Shown: piece after piece, positions 50,138 through 60,229 of the stretch
Layout: each line of letters begins with the position of its first letter
How positions within the stretch are numbered: the first letter of the stretch is position 1
From: Chrysophaeum taylorii
Taxonomy: Eukaryota > Sar > Pelagophyceae > Pelagomonadales > Pelagomonadaceae
Direction of reading: 5' to 3'
NCBI GenBank assembly: GCA_029834535.1
Contig: JAQMWT010000125.1
Location: 1-64,000 of the forward strand
DNA length: 64,000 bases
Position numbers and translations under genes: made by a program
Notes under the pieces: model-generated
What the model was told of the DNA's origin: nothing
The model's database searches: none
The model's input: only the letters and a program-made list of their open reading frames with translations

Positions 50138-53100
50138 CTAGCTGGTGCCAGGAGGCAGATTGTCACCACCACCATCGAATTTTTTCGCCGCGCGTTTTGG
50201 CGGCGGCGGCGGCGGGGTGTCTCCGGCCGCGTTGGCGATGTCCAAGGCCTTAATTTTCGCCTCGGCGTTAACGCGGAGGTCGTCATCGGTGGCCATGGTG
50301 TAGCGGGGAGCCGCCGGGGACGAGGTCGAGGATATGCTAAAACTCGAAGATCTCGGCGGGCGCGTCTCGCGTCCGAGGGGATTCGGGTGAATACGATCGT
50401 CTTCGGTCGGCGAAAAGGCGTCAGACAACTGCTGCGTAGATGAGGCACCAGACTCGGAGAGCGCGCGAAGAATCCTGCGCTTTTGTGCATTTGTGCTGGA
50501 GAAGCGGTTGACGATGCTGGTCGTGAGGGCCTCGAAGCCAAAGACCTCGAGAAACACGATAAAGGCGGTGAGGAATACGAGGGTGCAGAGCATGGTGATC
50601 GCGACGGCGGAGAAGACGGGTCCGGCGAAGACCCTCGTCGCTTTGTTGGTCTGATCTTCCTCGTCGTCGCAGGTCGTGGAGACGTGGAGCATGAGCGAGA
50701 GGAAAAAGAAGACGGTGAGGGCCTCCATCGCGAACTCGGCGATGAGGTCGTCCTCGTCTTCGATGAAGGGTCGCGAATGCGAGTATACCTTCGCGCATAC
50801 GAGCGCAAACAAAGTCCCAAAACCGATCTGCGTCGTCGAGCCGGGATATAAAAAGACAAGAATCCCCGTCAAGACGAGCTTGCGGAGGCAGTCGAAGACG
50901 CTGAAGAGATAGGCCCTCGGCTCGTATTCCTCGTACAAGAAGGTGAGGTGGGCGATAGATTCGTCTCGATCGCGCTTGTGGACTTTGAGCATCTGCTTCA
51001 CAAAGCCAAGCTCGCGGCCGGCGGTGATGAGGAAGTTCTGGTCGTCGGGCGCGAGCTGAAGCGATTGGAGCGCGTCGGCGTCTTCCAACTCGGGGTTGAT
51101 TTCGTGGCGGTGTCGCCACAGCAACGAGAGGTAGATCAAGGGGATTCCGAGAGGGTACGCGAAGAGCGAGAGGATTGCGTAGGGTCTGATGTCTTTGTAC
51201 GAGGGCGAGCAGCACGAGATGCCCAGATCGACCTGGAGAAACTTGCGACAGTTGCCTCTCGTTCCCCGGAACTTTTCGCACGAGAAGTACTGGAAGCAGA
51301 TGGTCGAGACGCTCGGGTAGATCAAAAAAGTCAGCAGCAGAAACACGAATATCCCCTGGTTCTTCACCTCTCGGATCGCCTTGGCGCGCTTGAGCTGCAG
51401 CCGCGCCTGGCGATACGCGCCGATCGACAGTCGCTGTTTGTTCTGGTTGTTGTCGTCGTCGCCGTCGTCGCCGCCGTCGGGTTGCTGCTGCTGCTGCTGC
51501 TGCTGCTGCGAACCTCGCGACACGCGTGTGTCGGCAGGGGCGTTGTTGTTGTTGTCGTTTCCCTCCTCCGCGTCGTTGGGGTCCGGGTGGACGACGCGGT
51601 CCTCGACCCACTTCACCCGCAGGATGGTCGCGAGGTAAATGGCAAGCGACAGGACGAGGGGGAGCGCGGTCGAAAAGAAGAGAATGCGGTAGAAGTTCCA
51701 GGCCTTGAAGACGCACTCGATCGACAAGACGCGGAGGAAGTGGAGGTCGAAAAAGGACATGGCGTTGGAGATGGCGTTAAAGGACGCGGGGAATCGGACG
51801 TTGCTGAAGACCCACGGCATTGAGCTGAGGATCTGGAAGAAGGCGATGAGAATTTTGACCTTGTTGAGCATCGAGACCTTGAGGCGCTGCATGATCAGAG
51901 CGCGCTTGCGCTTGGCATCGTCGTCGACGTCGACGGACGTCGCATCAGCTCGCTCGAGGGCTGCCGCCTCCGTGTAGGCGGACCTCGACCTTCGTCTCAG
52001 GACGCGAATCGTGCCGTCCCCCGAGCCGTAGCGCACGGCTTCGCGCACAAACTCCGAGAGGTCGTTGCTGGCACCCATCTTCTTCGCGAGCCACACGACG
52101 AGGGTGAAGACGAGGGCGACGACGAGAAAAAAACCGACGAGGATGAGCGAAAACCTGAGCTTGTCGCTATTTCGCGAGCACGCGACGCATCTGTTTTTGA
52201 TCGCGTCGTAGCGCGAGTACCTCTTGCACACCTGACACAGCGGGCCGCGCATGAAGCCGTCGCGGCAGAGGTGGTTCGCCCAGGCCTTGTAGCGAAAGCC
52301 GCCGGCGACCGAGGCGTCGGGTATTTTGTCGGACGAGTCGCACGAGTCGTCGTAGTCGCACTCGTAAATGTGCCTCGACGTCGAGCTCGCGCGCCACTTG
52401 CCCTTTTCGATCCCGATCGTCTCGAGGGTGAGTCCGGCGACGTCACAAATGGCGCCGTCGAGGTCTTCGCAGTCGCTGCACCGTTGGTCCCGGGGGTCTC
52501 GGTACGATCCCTCGGGACACACGACGTCGACGAAAGACACGAGGTTGTCGCCGACTAGTTCGTTGTTCACCCGGACGTCGAGGCTCCAACGTCCCGCGTC
52601 GAGGACGTTGGGGATGGTGCAGAGGACTCGATAGACCCCGGTCGACTCGTTGGCCGCCTGCGGGACGCACGAGGCCTCGAGGCCGCCATCAAAGCCGAGC
52701 TCGACGTCGAACGACTCGAGGGCCTGCCACGTCACGACGTCGCCCTCGGCGTCGCGGGCAAGAATCTCGATGCCGTCGAACTCTTCCCCCAAAATCGCGA
52801 CCGAGCCCTCGCGCTGCGACACGGTCGTCCGCGCCGCGTCGGCCGTCGCGTCGACGATCACCCGCACCTGGACGCTGTTGCGCGACGCGTCGGAGACGTT
52901 GTTCGAGCAAGCCGTCTCGCCCTCGGCGTCGATGGCCAGGAACTCGAGTTCGTAGGCGTTTCGCGTCAGCCCGCTCGTCTCAACGCGCAACCGCGCCTGC
53001 TGCGAGTTCTCGCCGACCCGCGTGCTGATGACGAACGGCACGCTTTCCGCGTTCTTTGAGGCGACCACGTCGCCGCCGTCGAGGGATATAGAATATTCCG

Positions 53101-53764
53101 GCGTCGCCGTCGTCTGCTGCCGCGTGTTGCGCACCAAACACTGCGTCAGCTCGCGATCGCTCAGGTTAATGAGGTAAATCGTCTCCGTCGCCGAGTTGGG
53201 CTTGTTGGCGACGAGGGTCACGTTCAACGGCAGCATCGTCAACCGCGGCTCGACCGTCGGCGCCGAGCTCGGCATCGCCGAGATCGACGGCATTGCGCTC
53301 GGCACCGCCGACGTCGTCGGGCTCAAGCTAGGCCGCGCGGACGGCGCGAGCGTCGTCGGAGACTCGCTCGGTCGTCCCGAGGGCCGCGCGGTCGTTGGTT
53401 TCCGCGTCGTCGGCGACGCCGTCGGCCGCGGGACCGGCGACGATGTCGGCTCGTGCGACGGCGACGCTGTCGGTCGCGGGACCGGTGCTAAGCTTGGCTC
53501 CGGGGTCGTCGGCTTGTGGCTCGGTGCCTGCGTGGGCTCGGGGGGCGTCGGCCGCGTCGTGGGGACGCCGCCGCCGCCATAGTAGTAATTATCATAGCTC
53601 GGCATCAGGCTCGGCGAATGGGTGGTCGCCGACCTCGTCGGCATCTCGCTCGGCGTCGCATTATTCAATGCCCCGGCGAACTGCGAGATGCCCCCCACGA
53701 CCAGCACCGCGCAATAATAATAATAATAATAATAATGATACGTCGTCGTGGGGGCCACCACCAT
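50138..53764 (-). CDS. Large multi-span receptor-like membrane protein with PT-rich stalk and filamin-like domain
   Basis: The protein has 1208 residues. The signal peptide contains a poly-Tyr run (~9-17). Residues ~40-175 are a Pro/Thr/Ser stalk. Two beta-sandwich domains follow (~178-310; filamin-like ~315-410: EEFDGIEILARDAEGDVVTW, STGVYRVLCTIPNVL). A Cys-rich module (~412-525, CPEGSYRDPRDQRCSDC) resembles GCC2/TNFR-type repeats. About nine hydrophobic spans cover ~530-1110, including ISNAMSFFDLHFLRVL and YLFSVFDCLRKLVLTGILVF. A disordered Pro-rich tail ends it. This layout recurs in algal and protist surface proteins; channel or adhesion roles are possible. Poly-Gln lies in a loop. Confidence 0.75.
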   Translation of the reverse strand: MVVAPTTTYHYYYYYYYCAVLVVGGISQFAGALNNATPSEMPTRSATTHSPSLMPSYDNYYYGGGGVPTTRPTPPEPTQAPSHKPTTPEPSLAPVPRPTASPSHEPTSSPVPRPTASPTTRKPTTARPSGRPSESPTTLAPSARPSLSPTTSAVPSAMPSISAMPSSAPTVEPRLTMLPLNVTLVANKPNSATETIYLINLSDRELTQCLVRNTRQQTTATPEYSISLDGGDVVASKNAESVPFVISTRVGENSQQARLRVETSGLTRNAYELEFLAIDAEGETACSNNVSDASRNSVQVRVIVDATADAARTTVSQREGSVAILGEEFDGIEILARDAEGDVVTWQALESFDVELGFDGGLEASCVPQAANESTGVYRVLCTIPNVLDAGRWSLDVRVNNELVGDNLVSFVDVVCPEGSYRDPRDQRCSDCEDLDGAICDVAGLTLETIGIEKGKWRASSTSRHIYECDYDDSCDSSDKIPDASVAGGFRYKAWANHLCRDGFMRGPLCQVCKRYSRYDAIKNRCVACSRNSDKLRFSLILVGFFLVVALVFTLVVWLAKKMGASNDLSEFVREAVRYGSGDGTIRVLRRRSRSAYTEAAALERADATSVDVDDDAKRKRALIMQRLKVSMLNKVKILIAFFQILSSMPWVFSNVRFPASFNAISNAMSFFDLHFLRVLSIECVFKAWNFYRILFFSTALPLVLSLAIYLATILRVKWVEDRVVHPDPNDAEEGNDNNNNAPADTRVSRGSQQQQQQQQQPDGGDDGDDDNNQNKQRLSIGAYRQARLQLKRAKAIREVKNQGIFVFLLLTFLIYPSVSTICFQYFSCEKFRGTRGNCRKFLQVDLGISCCSPSYKDIRPYAILSLFAYPLGIPLIYLSLLWRHRHEINPELEDADALQSLQLAPDDQNFLITAGRELGFVKQMLKVHKRDRDESIAHLTFLYEEYEPRAYLFSVFDCLRKLVLTGILVFLYPGSTTQIGFGTLFALVCAKVYSHSRPFIEDEDDLIAEFAMEALTVFFFLSLMLHVSTTCDDEEDQTNKATRVFAGPVFSAVAITMLCTLVFLTAFIVFLEVFGFEALTTSIVNRFSSTNAQKRRILRALSESGASSTQQLSDAFSPTEDDRIHPNPLGRETRPPRSSSFSISSTSSPAAPRYTMATDDDLRVNAEAKIKALDIANAAGDTPPPPPPKRAAKKFDGGGDNLPPGTS

Positions 53765-53911
53765 CGTCGCACAAAAAATGTATTCGAATCAGATTCTCTG
53801 CGTACGTATAGGGTCCAGAAGAGAGGTTAAAGGGTAATAAACGAATTTCAGGGTTATTAGTGAGCGGACATTACTTAAGCATCGCAGCGCAGCCATAAGG
53901 CAATTAACGTG

Positions 53912-55129
53912 ATGGTGCGGCGCGTTCGGGAGCGACGCGGGCTGCGCGGGCGGGATGACGAGTTGCGGTTACCGCTGATCAACGAAAATAGACCGCGACT
54001 CATGATGCTCCGCACGCAGCCGCGGCGGTACGAAGAGGACTCGAACGAGGACGACGAGGAGATGCGGCGGCGGCGGCCGCCGCGGAACCGGCGCAAGCCC
54101 TACCGTTCGCGTGGCGGCAGCGCGGCCGACGAAGCCGAGCTTCGCGTCTCGGTGTATTGCGTCGGCGACGTGGTCGACTGCGGTGTGTTACTCAAGCGCC
54201 TCGAACGCGGCAAAGTCGCTCGGCCTCGCGGGCCGTGGGTGGACGTCTTGTGGGAGAACGCGGTCCACTCGTCTCAGATGGTCGAGTGCAAGAAACAGCA
54301 ACGACGAACGCATCTCGAGGACGAGGATGCGGGCGACCTCGGAGACTTCGAAGCGTCGGAGGAAGACGTCGCGCCCCCGCGGTCGCCCCCGAGGTCGCCG
54401 CCGCGAGACGAGTACTGGACCAAGCACGTTTTCGTCTTCGGCTTTGGGTGCGTCGTTATGTGGGGCTTCGACAAGTCGGAAGAACGCGAACTCGTCGCTG
54501 GACTCCTTGGCGACCACTCTGTCGACGCCGGCCTTACTAGCGCCGCCGAGCGCGTCGAAGCCCACGACACGATGACCTACAAGGTCGAAGCGGGCCGCGG
54601 CACCTGCAAAAACGACGTGATCCGCCTCTCCTCCGATGACCCCCTCGAAAAATTTTCGCTTAGCTACGCGCTCGCCCAGTCGGCCAAGCTCTTCATCTGG
54701 GAGTTCCGCGTCGACGTCACCATCAAGGAGGTCAAACACATCCCCGAGCGTCTCGCCGCCACGGGCAAGACCGACCTCACCGAAAAGCGCATCTCCCAGA
54801 TGATCGGCAAGGTCTTTATCGAGCGGACCCAGGTCAACCTCCACTCCGAAATCCTCGACGTCCCCGAGCTTCTCTGGGAGGACGACCAGCACGAGCCGGG
54901 CTACGTCGAACTCCGCCAGCACCTCGACGTCCCCGAGCGCGTCGACCTCCTCAACAACCGCCTCGACATTTTGAAAGAACTCCTCGAGGTCCTCAACACC
55001 CAGCTCTCCAACCACCACTCGTCCCGCCTCGAAATCATCGTCATCTGGCTCATTATCGCCGAAATCCTCGTCACCCTCTTTGCCTTTATCATGGACCGCC
55101 TCCTTCCGCGCGGCTACTCTCACGACTGA
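53912..55129 (+). CDS. RMD1/RMND1-like protein (DUF155) with C-terminal anchor
   Basis: The protein has 405 residues from the ATG at 53912. The first ~70 residues are Arg-rich. The DUF155 core runs ~75-380: VFVFGFGCVVMWGFDKSEER, then DVIRLSSDDPLEKFSLSYAL and EKRISQMIGKVFIERTQVNL. A membrane span lies near the end (IIVIWLIIAEILVTLFAFIM). Family members act in mitochondrial translation (RMND1) or vacuole/sporulation processes (yeast RMD1). The acidic ~150-170 insert is not conserved in the family. It is divergent from the large receptor gene with 147 bp between starts. Confidence 0.85.
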   Translation: MVRRVRERRGLRGRDDELRLPLINENRPRLMMLRTQPRRYEEDSNEDDEEMRRRRPPRNRRKPYRSRGGSAADEAELRVSVYCVGDVVDCGVLLKRLERGKVARPRGPWVDVLWENAVHSSQMVECKKQQRRTHLEDEDAGDLGDFEASEEDVAPPRSPPRSPPRDEYWTKHVFVFGFGCVVMWGFDKSEERELVAGLLGDHSVDAGLTSAAERVEAHDTMTYKVEAGRGTCKNDVIRLSSDDPLEKFSLSYALAQSAKLFIWEFRVDVTIKEVKHIPERLAATGKTDLTEKRISQMIGKVFIERTQVNLHSEILDVPELLWEDDQHEPGYVELRQHLDVPERVDLLNNRLDILKELLEVLNTQLSNHHSSRLEIIVIWLIIAEILVTLFAFIMDRLLPRGYSHD

Positions 55130-55255
55130 GGAGGAGAGCGCGAGCGAGGCAGGCAGTCCGTCCACTCCTCGGGGGGGGGCGGACGGACGGACGGAAGGAC
55201 CCTTCGTTCCCCCCCCCCCTTCTCGTGTGGTGGTAATACTGGCACACAACACATC

Positions 55256-55720
55256 ATGGACGCGGCATTCCGGATCGCGGCGTCGCACTATCTGCAGGCC
55301 ATGCCCAAGCTGACCCACTCTCAAAAGGTGTGTCGGCTCTATCGGCACTTCCTCAAGACGGCCAATTCCTGGGCCGTTGACCGCCAGATCTTCATCGAGC
55401 ACGCCGACGAGATCCGCACAGCCTTTGACGACAACGCCAATATCGACCCCCACTCTAAAAAAGCCGCGCTCCTCCTCAAGAAGGGCGAAGAACTCCTCAA
55501 GGAATACACGCATCCCGACCCCTACGTCAATCCCGCGATGCCGGGGGGTTCGCTCTACATGCGCAACGCCCCGCAACCTCTCGAAGTCGTCTACGACGGC
55601 CACGTCCCCGAGGGCGAAGACACCACGCTCATCAACCCCGACTTATCCCCCGTCCGTGAAGGCGAAAAAGGCACCGTCGGCCGCGTCCTCGTCAACTTCG
55701 CCAACAAGGAGATGATCTGA
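55256..55720 (+). CDS. NDUFB9: Mitochondrial complex I subunit NDUFB9 (LYR)
   Basis: The protein has 154 residues. LTHSQKVCRLYRHFLKTANS carries the LYR tripeptide (~28-30). EEYTH-type and YVNPAMPGGSLYMRNAPQPL segments correspond to the conserved HP.PYIFPDSPGG ending of animal NDUFB9/B22. It is an accessory subunit of NADH dehydrogenase in the inner mitochondrial membrane. Length fits the family (about 120-180). It lies 126 bp downstream of the RMD1-like gene on the same strand. Confidence 0.85.
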   Translation: MDAAFRIAASHYLQAMPKLTHSQKVCRLYRHFLKTANSWAVDRQIFIEHADEIRTAFDDNANIDPHSKKAALLLKKGEELLKEYTHPDPYVNPAMPGGSLYMRNAPQPLEVVYDGHVPEGEDTTLINPDLSPVREGEKGTVGRVLVNFANKEMI

Positions 55721-57039
55721 TCGGATCGGATCGGACCGGATCTTGATCTACGCCCTTTCGACCGAGTGCACTACGCTCGTGGGTTGTCTAATTACCGACC
55801 GGCAGTCTCATGGCGGCAAACAACGTGTGACTCTTTGCGTTGAGTTTTAGAACTACACGAAGTGAGCGGCGTCCGCGGCGGGGACTGGCACTTCCGCCTG
55901 AAGTGTGTTGTTAGAGGAGGCCGTCGTGCGTCACAGCTCGTGGAACGACGAACTCCTTGCGCCAGTTCGCTTTTCACGCCAATCACTCTTTCGACCTCTA
56001 CGCAAAATACGTCTCTGCACGGCACCCAGGATTGTCAAGAACGACATCGTAAAGGAAGCCGCCTGCTTATTGCCTTATGTTCTACATAGAATACCGGCGC
56101 GAACTTAACGCCGCGAAGCGCGGCAAGCTGCACCTGCACGGACGGAGTCCCCACCAGGTACCTTCTTCGAGGCATATTTCCGCGGCAGTAGTGCCGTTCG
56201 TGACAACGGGCGAAGCCACATAGCGATATGCGCTCAAATTAGATGTGCCTCCATAGCGGAGGGCTGCCAGCTTCTCCCAGCGCAGCGGCCTGCAAATGGC
56301 GGTTGTCCAACACACGGGCATGGTCCTCCATTGATAAATCGACCAAGACCGACAGCGGCTCCCTGGGCCTGACTACCGTTGTCAACGCGCTTAACTATCA
56401 ATCTAATGGCCGGGAACCACCCACCCGACATGCTTTCTTCGTGGTACATCCTATCTAACGACCTAAATGTACAGAGGATGACGCCAAAATCGCGCAACTT
56501 GCGACTAACTATATCACTTTGGCCAGTGCGCTTTTTCTGTGTTCGCCGGCTTGTCCTGAAATTGAGTTCAGGCCATCGCCTGCTCTTCCGTGCACTTCGC
56601 TCTGCATTTCTTTGCTACATCATTTTGCCTAACTCCCCCCTCGCTCCTTTGTCTACGGATTGGCTAGGCCGCCGCCGCCCGAGTGGTGTGGTGGAATATG
56701 AACTACGCCTGGGCTCGAGTTTCAGACCTGTACGGCTGGGCTTGCGTTCCAGACCTCGAAGGCGCTCATTTATCTCCTGCCCGTCGTTTCTGGCCCCTTT
56801 GCCACGGTTCGGGAGGAGAGAAGCTCGTCGCACGGAGAAAATGACTCGGTGACCCATTCGTTCCCGCAAGCTTAGCCTTATTCCTGCGTTGATTGTTTTC
56901 AGGCATTTACGACGCCAATATGCGGCTGGGGCGGTTACAAGAATACGGCCTACCAAAACCCCGCTTGCCAAAACTCCAGAAAATAAAACCCTCGACGTAC
57001 ATCCCCGCTTTTAGCCGTCGACCTTTTAAAACCCAGAAA
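55721..57039. other. Intergenic 1.3 kb, no supported gene
   Basis: Frames are short and composition is mixed. Nothing resembles a known domain. GATCGGATC-type short repeats follow the NDUFB9 stop. Confidence 0.4.
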
Positions 57040-57600
57040 TAGACTCATCGCCTGCCCCGCGGCTCGGCGATGACCCTGACAAGGCCCCGCATACCCATCT
57101 ACGCCCTTCAGGCACGTCTTTTATGTCCCGACACACAACGCACCAAAAACCTTCAAGCACTCCCCCCTCTTAGCAGTCGACCTTTCATAACCCGAAAAAT
57201 AGAGCGCACAGCAGCCCTGACTTGGGGGGCGGAAAATGGCTGTGCCTACTACGCCGAGGCCAAGGCGGCACAAGTTCGCCGCATCTACCGCGAGTAGGGG
57301 ATCGCCAACGCCTTGGGCCGGGCGCGCTCTGTCCTCACCGCCCTCAGCCATATCGCCGCCTCGGGCAGCCCCACCCAGGCCGCACGTGCCCAGCGGGACG
57401 TCACACTCCGCCGCACGTACGTCCTATGGCATCGGGCGTATGACTTACGGGCGGGGGCCGTCCTCTCCTCTCCTGCCCCGCGGCTCGGCGATGACTCCGA
57501 CTAGATCCCGCCTTTCAGGCACCCTCGCGTCTTCACACAAGCCCCAAAACCCCTGAACGGGATACCTCCGCTTTTCCGGCACCCTCACGTCTCAAGACAA
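57040..57600 (+). mobile_element. Diverged Helitron-related piece (copy 4)
   Basis: This shares with copy 1 the CTCGGCGATGACYCYGACWAG stretch, the CAGGCAC and CTCTTAGCAGTCGACMTTT motifs, and the plus-strand peptide. The CTTAGC.GTCGACCTTT motif occurs twice (near 57005 and 57166). No helicase remnant or terminal sequence was found, so it is a partial or related element. Confidence 0.5.
57313..57504 (+). pseudogene. Element-borne peptide remnant, paralogue of 37560-37736
   Basis: GRARSVLTALSHIAASGSPT...TLRRTYV...AYDLRAG ends at TAG 57504. Aligned with copy 1, differences are mostly amino-acid substitutions without frame change. Upstream an in-frame TAG follows RRIYRE, after which the frame resumes. 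Confidence 0.5.
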
Positions 57601-57767
57601 CACCAACGCGAAATGAGCCATAAGGCTTTTGCGTTTTATTTTCACTTCTGTTGTTCTTTTCTTTCTGCCGCGACTCTCAGCTCCACAGAGGGGAACATGA
57701 ATGGACCTCATTTGCCCCTGTTTTGCCACATTTCCCTTGTTACATCGTGAGGGCGTCATCAAATTCG

Positions 57768-59396
57768 ATGGCGCATTTCATCGCGGTCCTGGCGTGCGTC
57801 TCATTCAGCAAGGTGGCCGCTCTGCCGACTGTGGTGCCGACGCATGTCAAGCCGACACCGACATTCGAGCCGACGTCACTGACAGACCCGCCATCCATGA
57901 GCATGGCACCGTCACATCACAAACCAACGCCGACGTTCGAGCCGACGCCGCTGACTGACGCGCCATCCATAAGCATGGCACCGTCACACACCAGGCCAAC
58001 GCCGACATTCGAGCCGACGCCGCTGACTGCCCCGCCATCAATAAGCATGGCACCGTCATACCTGAAGCCGACGCCAACTTTCGAACCATCACCGCAGCCT
58101 ACTTCTGTGCCGTCGTCGCCATCTACGTCAGAGCCAAGTCAAAGACCCAGTCCGAAACCAACTCACAGGCCCACCCCAACTTTCAAACCATCCCCGATAC
58201 CGACCGTATCGACACCGTCGCAGTGTCCTTCGAGCGAGCCGTCGGTATGCCCGACACCGTCGCCGTCTACGTCAGAGCCAAGTCAAAGACCCAGTCCGAA
58301 ACCAACTCACAGGCCCACCCCAACTTTCAAACCATCCCCAATACCGACCGTATCGACACCGTCGCAGTGTCCTTCGAGCCTGCCGTCGGTATGCCCGACA
58401 CCGTCGCCGTCTACGTCAGAGCCAAGTCAAAGACCTAGTCCGAAACCAACTCATAGGCCGACCCCAACTTTCAAACCATCCCCGATACTGAACGTATCGA
58501 CACCGTCGGAGTGTCCTTCGAGCTCGCCGTCGGTATGCCCGACACCGTCGCCGTCTACGTCAGAGCCAAGTCAAAGACCTAGTCCGAAACCAACTCATAG
58601 GCCGACCCCAACTCTCAAACCATCCCCGATACCGACCGTATCGACACCGTCGCAGTGTCCTTCGAGCCTGCCGTCGGGATGCCCGACACCGTCGCCATCT
58701 ACGTCAGAGCCAAGTCAAAGACCTAGTCCGAAACCAACTCATAGGCCGACCCCAACTCTCAAACCATCCCCGATACCGACCGTATCGACACCGTCGCAGT
58801 GTCCTTCGAGCCTGCCGTCGGGATGCCCGACACCGTCGCCATCTACGTCAGAGCCAAGTCAAAGACCTAGTCCGAAACCAACTCATAGGCCGACCCCAAC
58901 TCTCAAACCATCCCCGATACCGACCGCATCGAATCCGTCGCAGTGTCCTTCGAACGTGCCGTCGGGATGCCCGACACCGTCGCCATCTACGCCCGAACCA
59001 TCTCGAGCGCCCAAGCCGGTCCCAACAAAGAGTCCTACAAAACCACCGACAACCGAACCGATGACACACAGAGCAACACCGGCCCCTAGCCCATCGCCTT
59101 CCGTGGGTCCAACAAATCCCGCGGCTGGCAGCCACAAGAAGAAGAAGAAGAAGAATAAGGGACTCGATACTCCGCACGATATTGACACCGCTAAACGCCG
59201 GACCCTCATTATCATAATCACCACCCTTGGCGCCTTGCTCATCCTCTTGACTTTGGCGTTAATCGAAATCTTTTATGCTTCCATCTCCACGACAGTCGCT
59301 TCTGCTTTCGGAACCCCGACCAACGTCCAAAAATCTGAAACAGGAACACCGACCCAAGACGCGTCAGTCGACGAGAAGGTTCACCTTCTGTCTTGA
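57768..59396 (+). CDS. PT/PS-repeat cell-surface stalk protein with C-terminal membrane span
   Basis: The protein has 542 residues from ATG 57768. MAHFIAVLACVSFSKVAALP is a signal peptide. Three 24-residue repeats (KPTPTFEPTPLTDAPSISMA) are followed by six 48-residue repeats (STSEPSQRPSPKPTHRPTPT, SQCPSSLPSVCPTPSP) with paired Cys. After a short PT region comes a poly-Lys stretch (HKKKKKKNKG), one membrane span (~475-500, TLIIIITTLGALLILLTLAL) and a short end. It probably forms a long, O-glycosylated, rod-like surface stalk, possibly cross-linked through the Cys. A decayed paralogue lies at 60230. Confidence 0.7.
   Translation: MAHFIAVLACVSFSKVAALPTVVPTHVKPTPTFEPTSLTDPPSMSMAPSHHKPTPTFEPTPLTDAPSISMAPSHTRPTPTFEPTPLTAPPSISMAPSYLKPTPTFEPSPQPTSVPSSPSTSEPSQRPSPKPTHRPTPTFKPSPIPTVSTPSQCPSSEPSVCPTPSPSTSEPSQRPSPKPTHRPTPTFKPSPIPTVSTPSQCPSSLPSVCPTPSPSTSEPSQRPSPKPTHRPTPTFKPSPILNVSTPSECPSSSPSVCPTPSPSTSEPSQRPSPKPTHRPTPTLKPSPIPTVSTPSQCPSSLPSGCPTPSPSTSEPSQRPSPKPTHRPTPTLKPSPIPTVSTPSQCPSSLPSGCPTPSPSTSEPSQRPSPKPTHRPTPTLKPSPIPTASNPSQCPSNVPSGCPTPSPSTPEPSRAPKPVPTKSPTKPPTTEPMTHRATPAPSPSPSVGPTNPAAGSHKKKKKKNKGLDTPHDIDTAKRRTLIIIITTLGALLILLTLALIEIFYASISTTVASAFGTPTNVQKSETGTPTQDASVDEKVHLLS
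57849..58064 (+). repeat. Three 72-bp coding repeats
   Basis: Units start at 57849, 57921 and 57993, with a fourth begun at 58065. Each codes a 24-residue PT-rich repeat. Confidence 0.9.
58117..58980 (+). repeat. Six 144-bp tandem coding repeats
   Basis: CGCC(G/A)TCTACGTCAGAGC recurs exactly every 144 bp at 58117, 58261, 58405, 58549, 58693 and 58837, with a partial one at 58981. Near identity over long stretches, especially of the later units, implies recent expansion or conversion. Confidence 0.95.
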
Positions 59397-60229
59397 TACT
59401 CTTCGCCTCCTTTTTTCCCCCAACGAGATGCTCAGTCAACAGGACTCTATATAATCAAATGTTATTGGGCCTTAGGCATTGACAGTTCCGCGTACGTGCG
59501 TTGAAGACACCTGTGCCGTAAAAAACTCCCAAATCCCGAAGTGACGTCGGAAAAACTAAAGCGGAGGGTGTCTGCGAGCCTCGATAGCCCGCGCGTGGAT
59601 CTAGGGTCGCGCGTTGTAGTGGTCGTGATCACGGCCGTTGAAGGCTCCGACGAAGAAGGAGTCTGAGCGGCCTTGATCTTGTGGCGCTTCCCTACCAGTC
59701 GGGGCGGGGTTGAGGTCGTGCAACGTGTCGCAGTCAAAGGGGGGGGAGGACGACTCTCGAGGTAACTTTGTTGTAAGTAACAGCGTTGGGAATTCGCTGG
59801 GCTCACTTCACTAGGTTCAATGAATTTGGTTCACTTCACTTCACTTCACTTCACCAAAAGTTTATGTCCGAAGTCCAATCTTCACTTCACGTTCATTCAC
59901 TATGGCTGACGGCCTGACCCTGACCCCGTCTGATGACCGTAGTCGAGCCGCGCTACCAGGAGGTGGAGGATAATGTTGATGATGAGGAGGAAACGCGGAA
60001 CAGAAGGAGGAGCAAAATAAAAAGCCGATGTCGATGCTGACGTCGAACACGCCCGGCAAAACTGGATGATAAACCAGGAAAACGTCTTGCTCGGCGCGGA
60101 CGAGGCGGACAAAGTTGCCCTACAGCGCGTGAAGAAGAATTTCATTGCGGCGGCCCGGATCAAGCATAGCAACCTCGCCGAGACCGAGTTCAAACACGCC
60201 GGAAGCACTATCCCCGACGACTCTGCGGG
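59397..60229. other. Intergenic 0.8 kb with (TTCAC)n
   Basis: A TTCAC repeat lies at about 59829-59855. No gene is supported, though the stretch 60050-60230 may be the decayed 5' part of the following pseudogene. Confidence 0.4.

Noticed and set aside
58117-58980. Regular repeats that could be mistaken for a CRISPR array
   Set aside because: The whole 144-bp unit is coding and repeated; there are no unique spacers, and the genome is eukaryotic.
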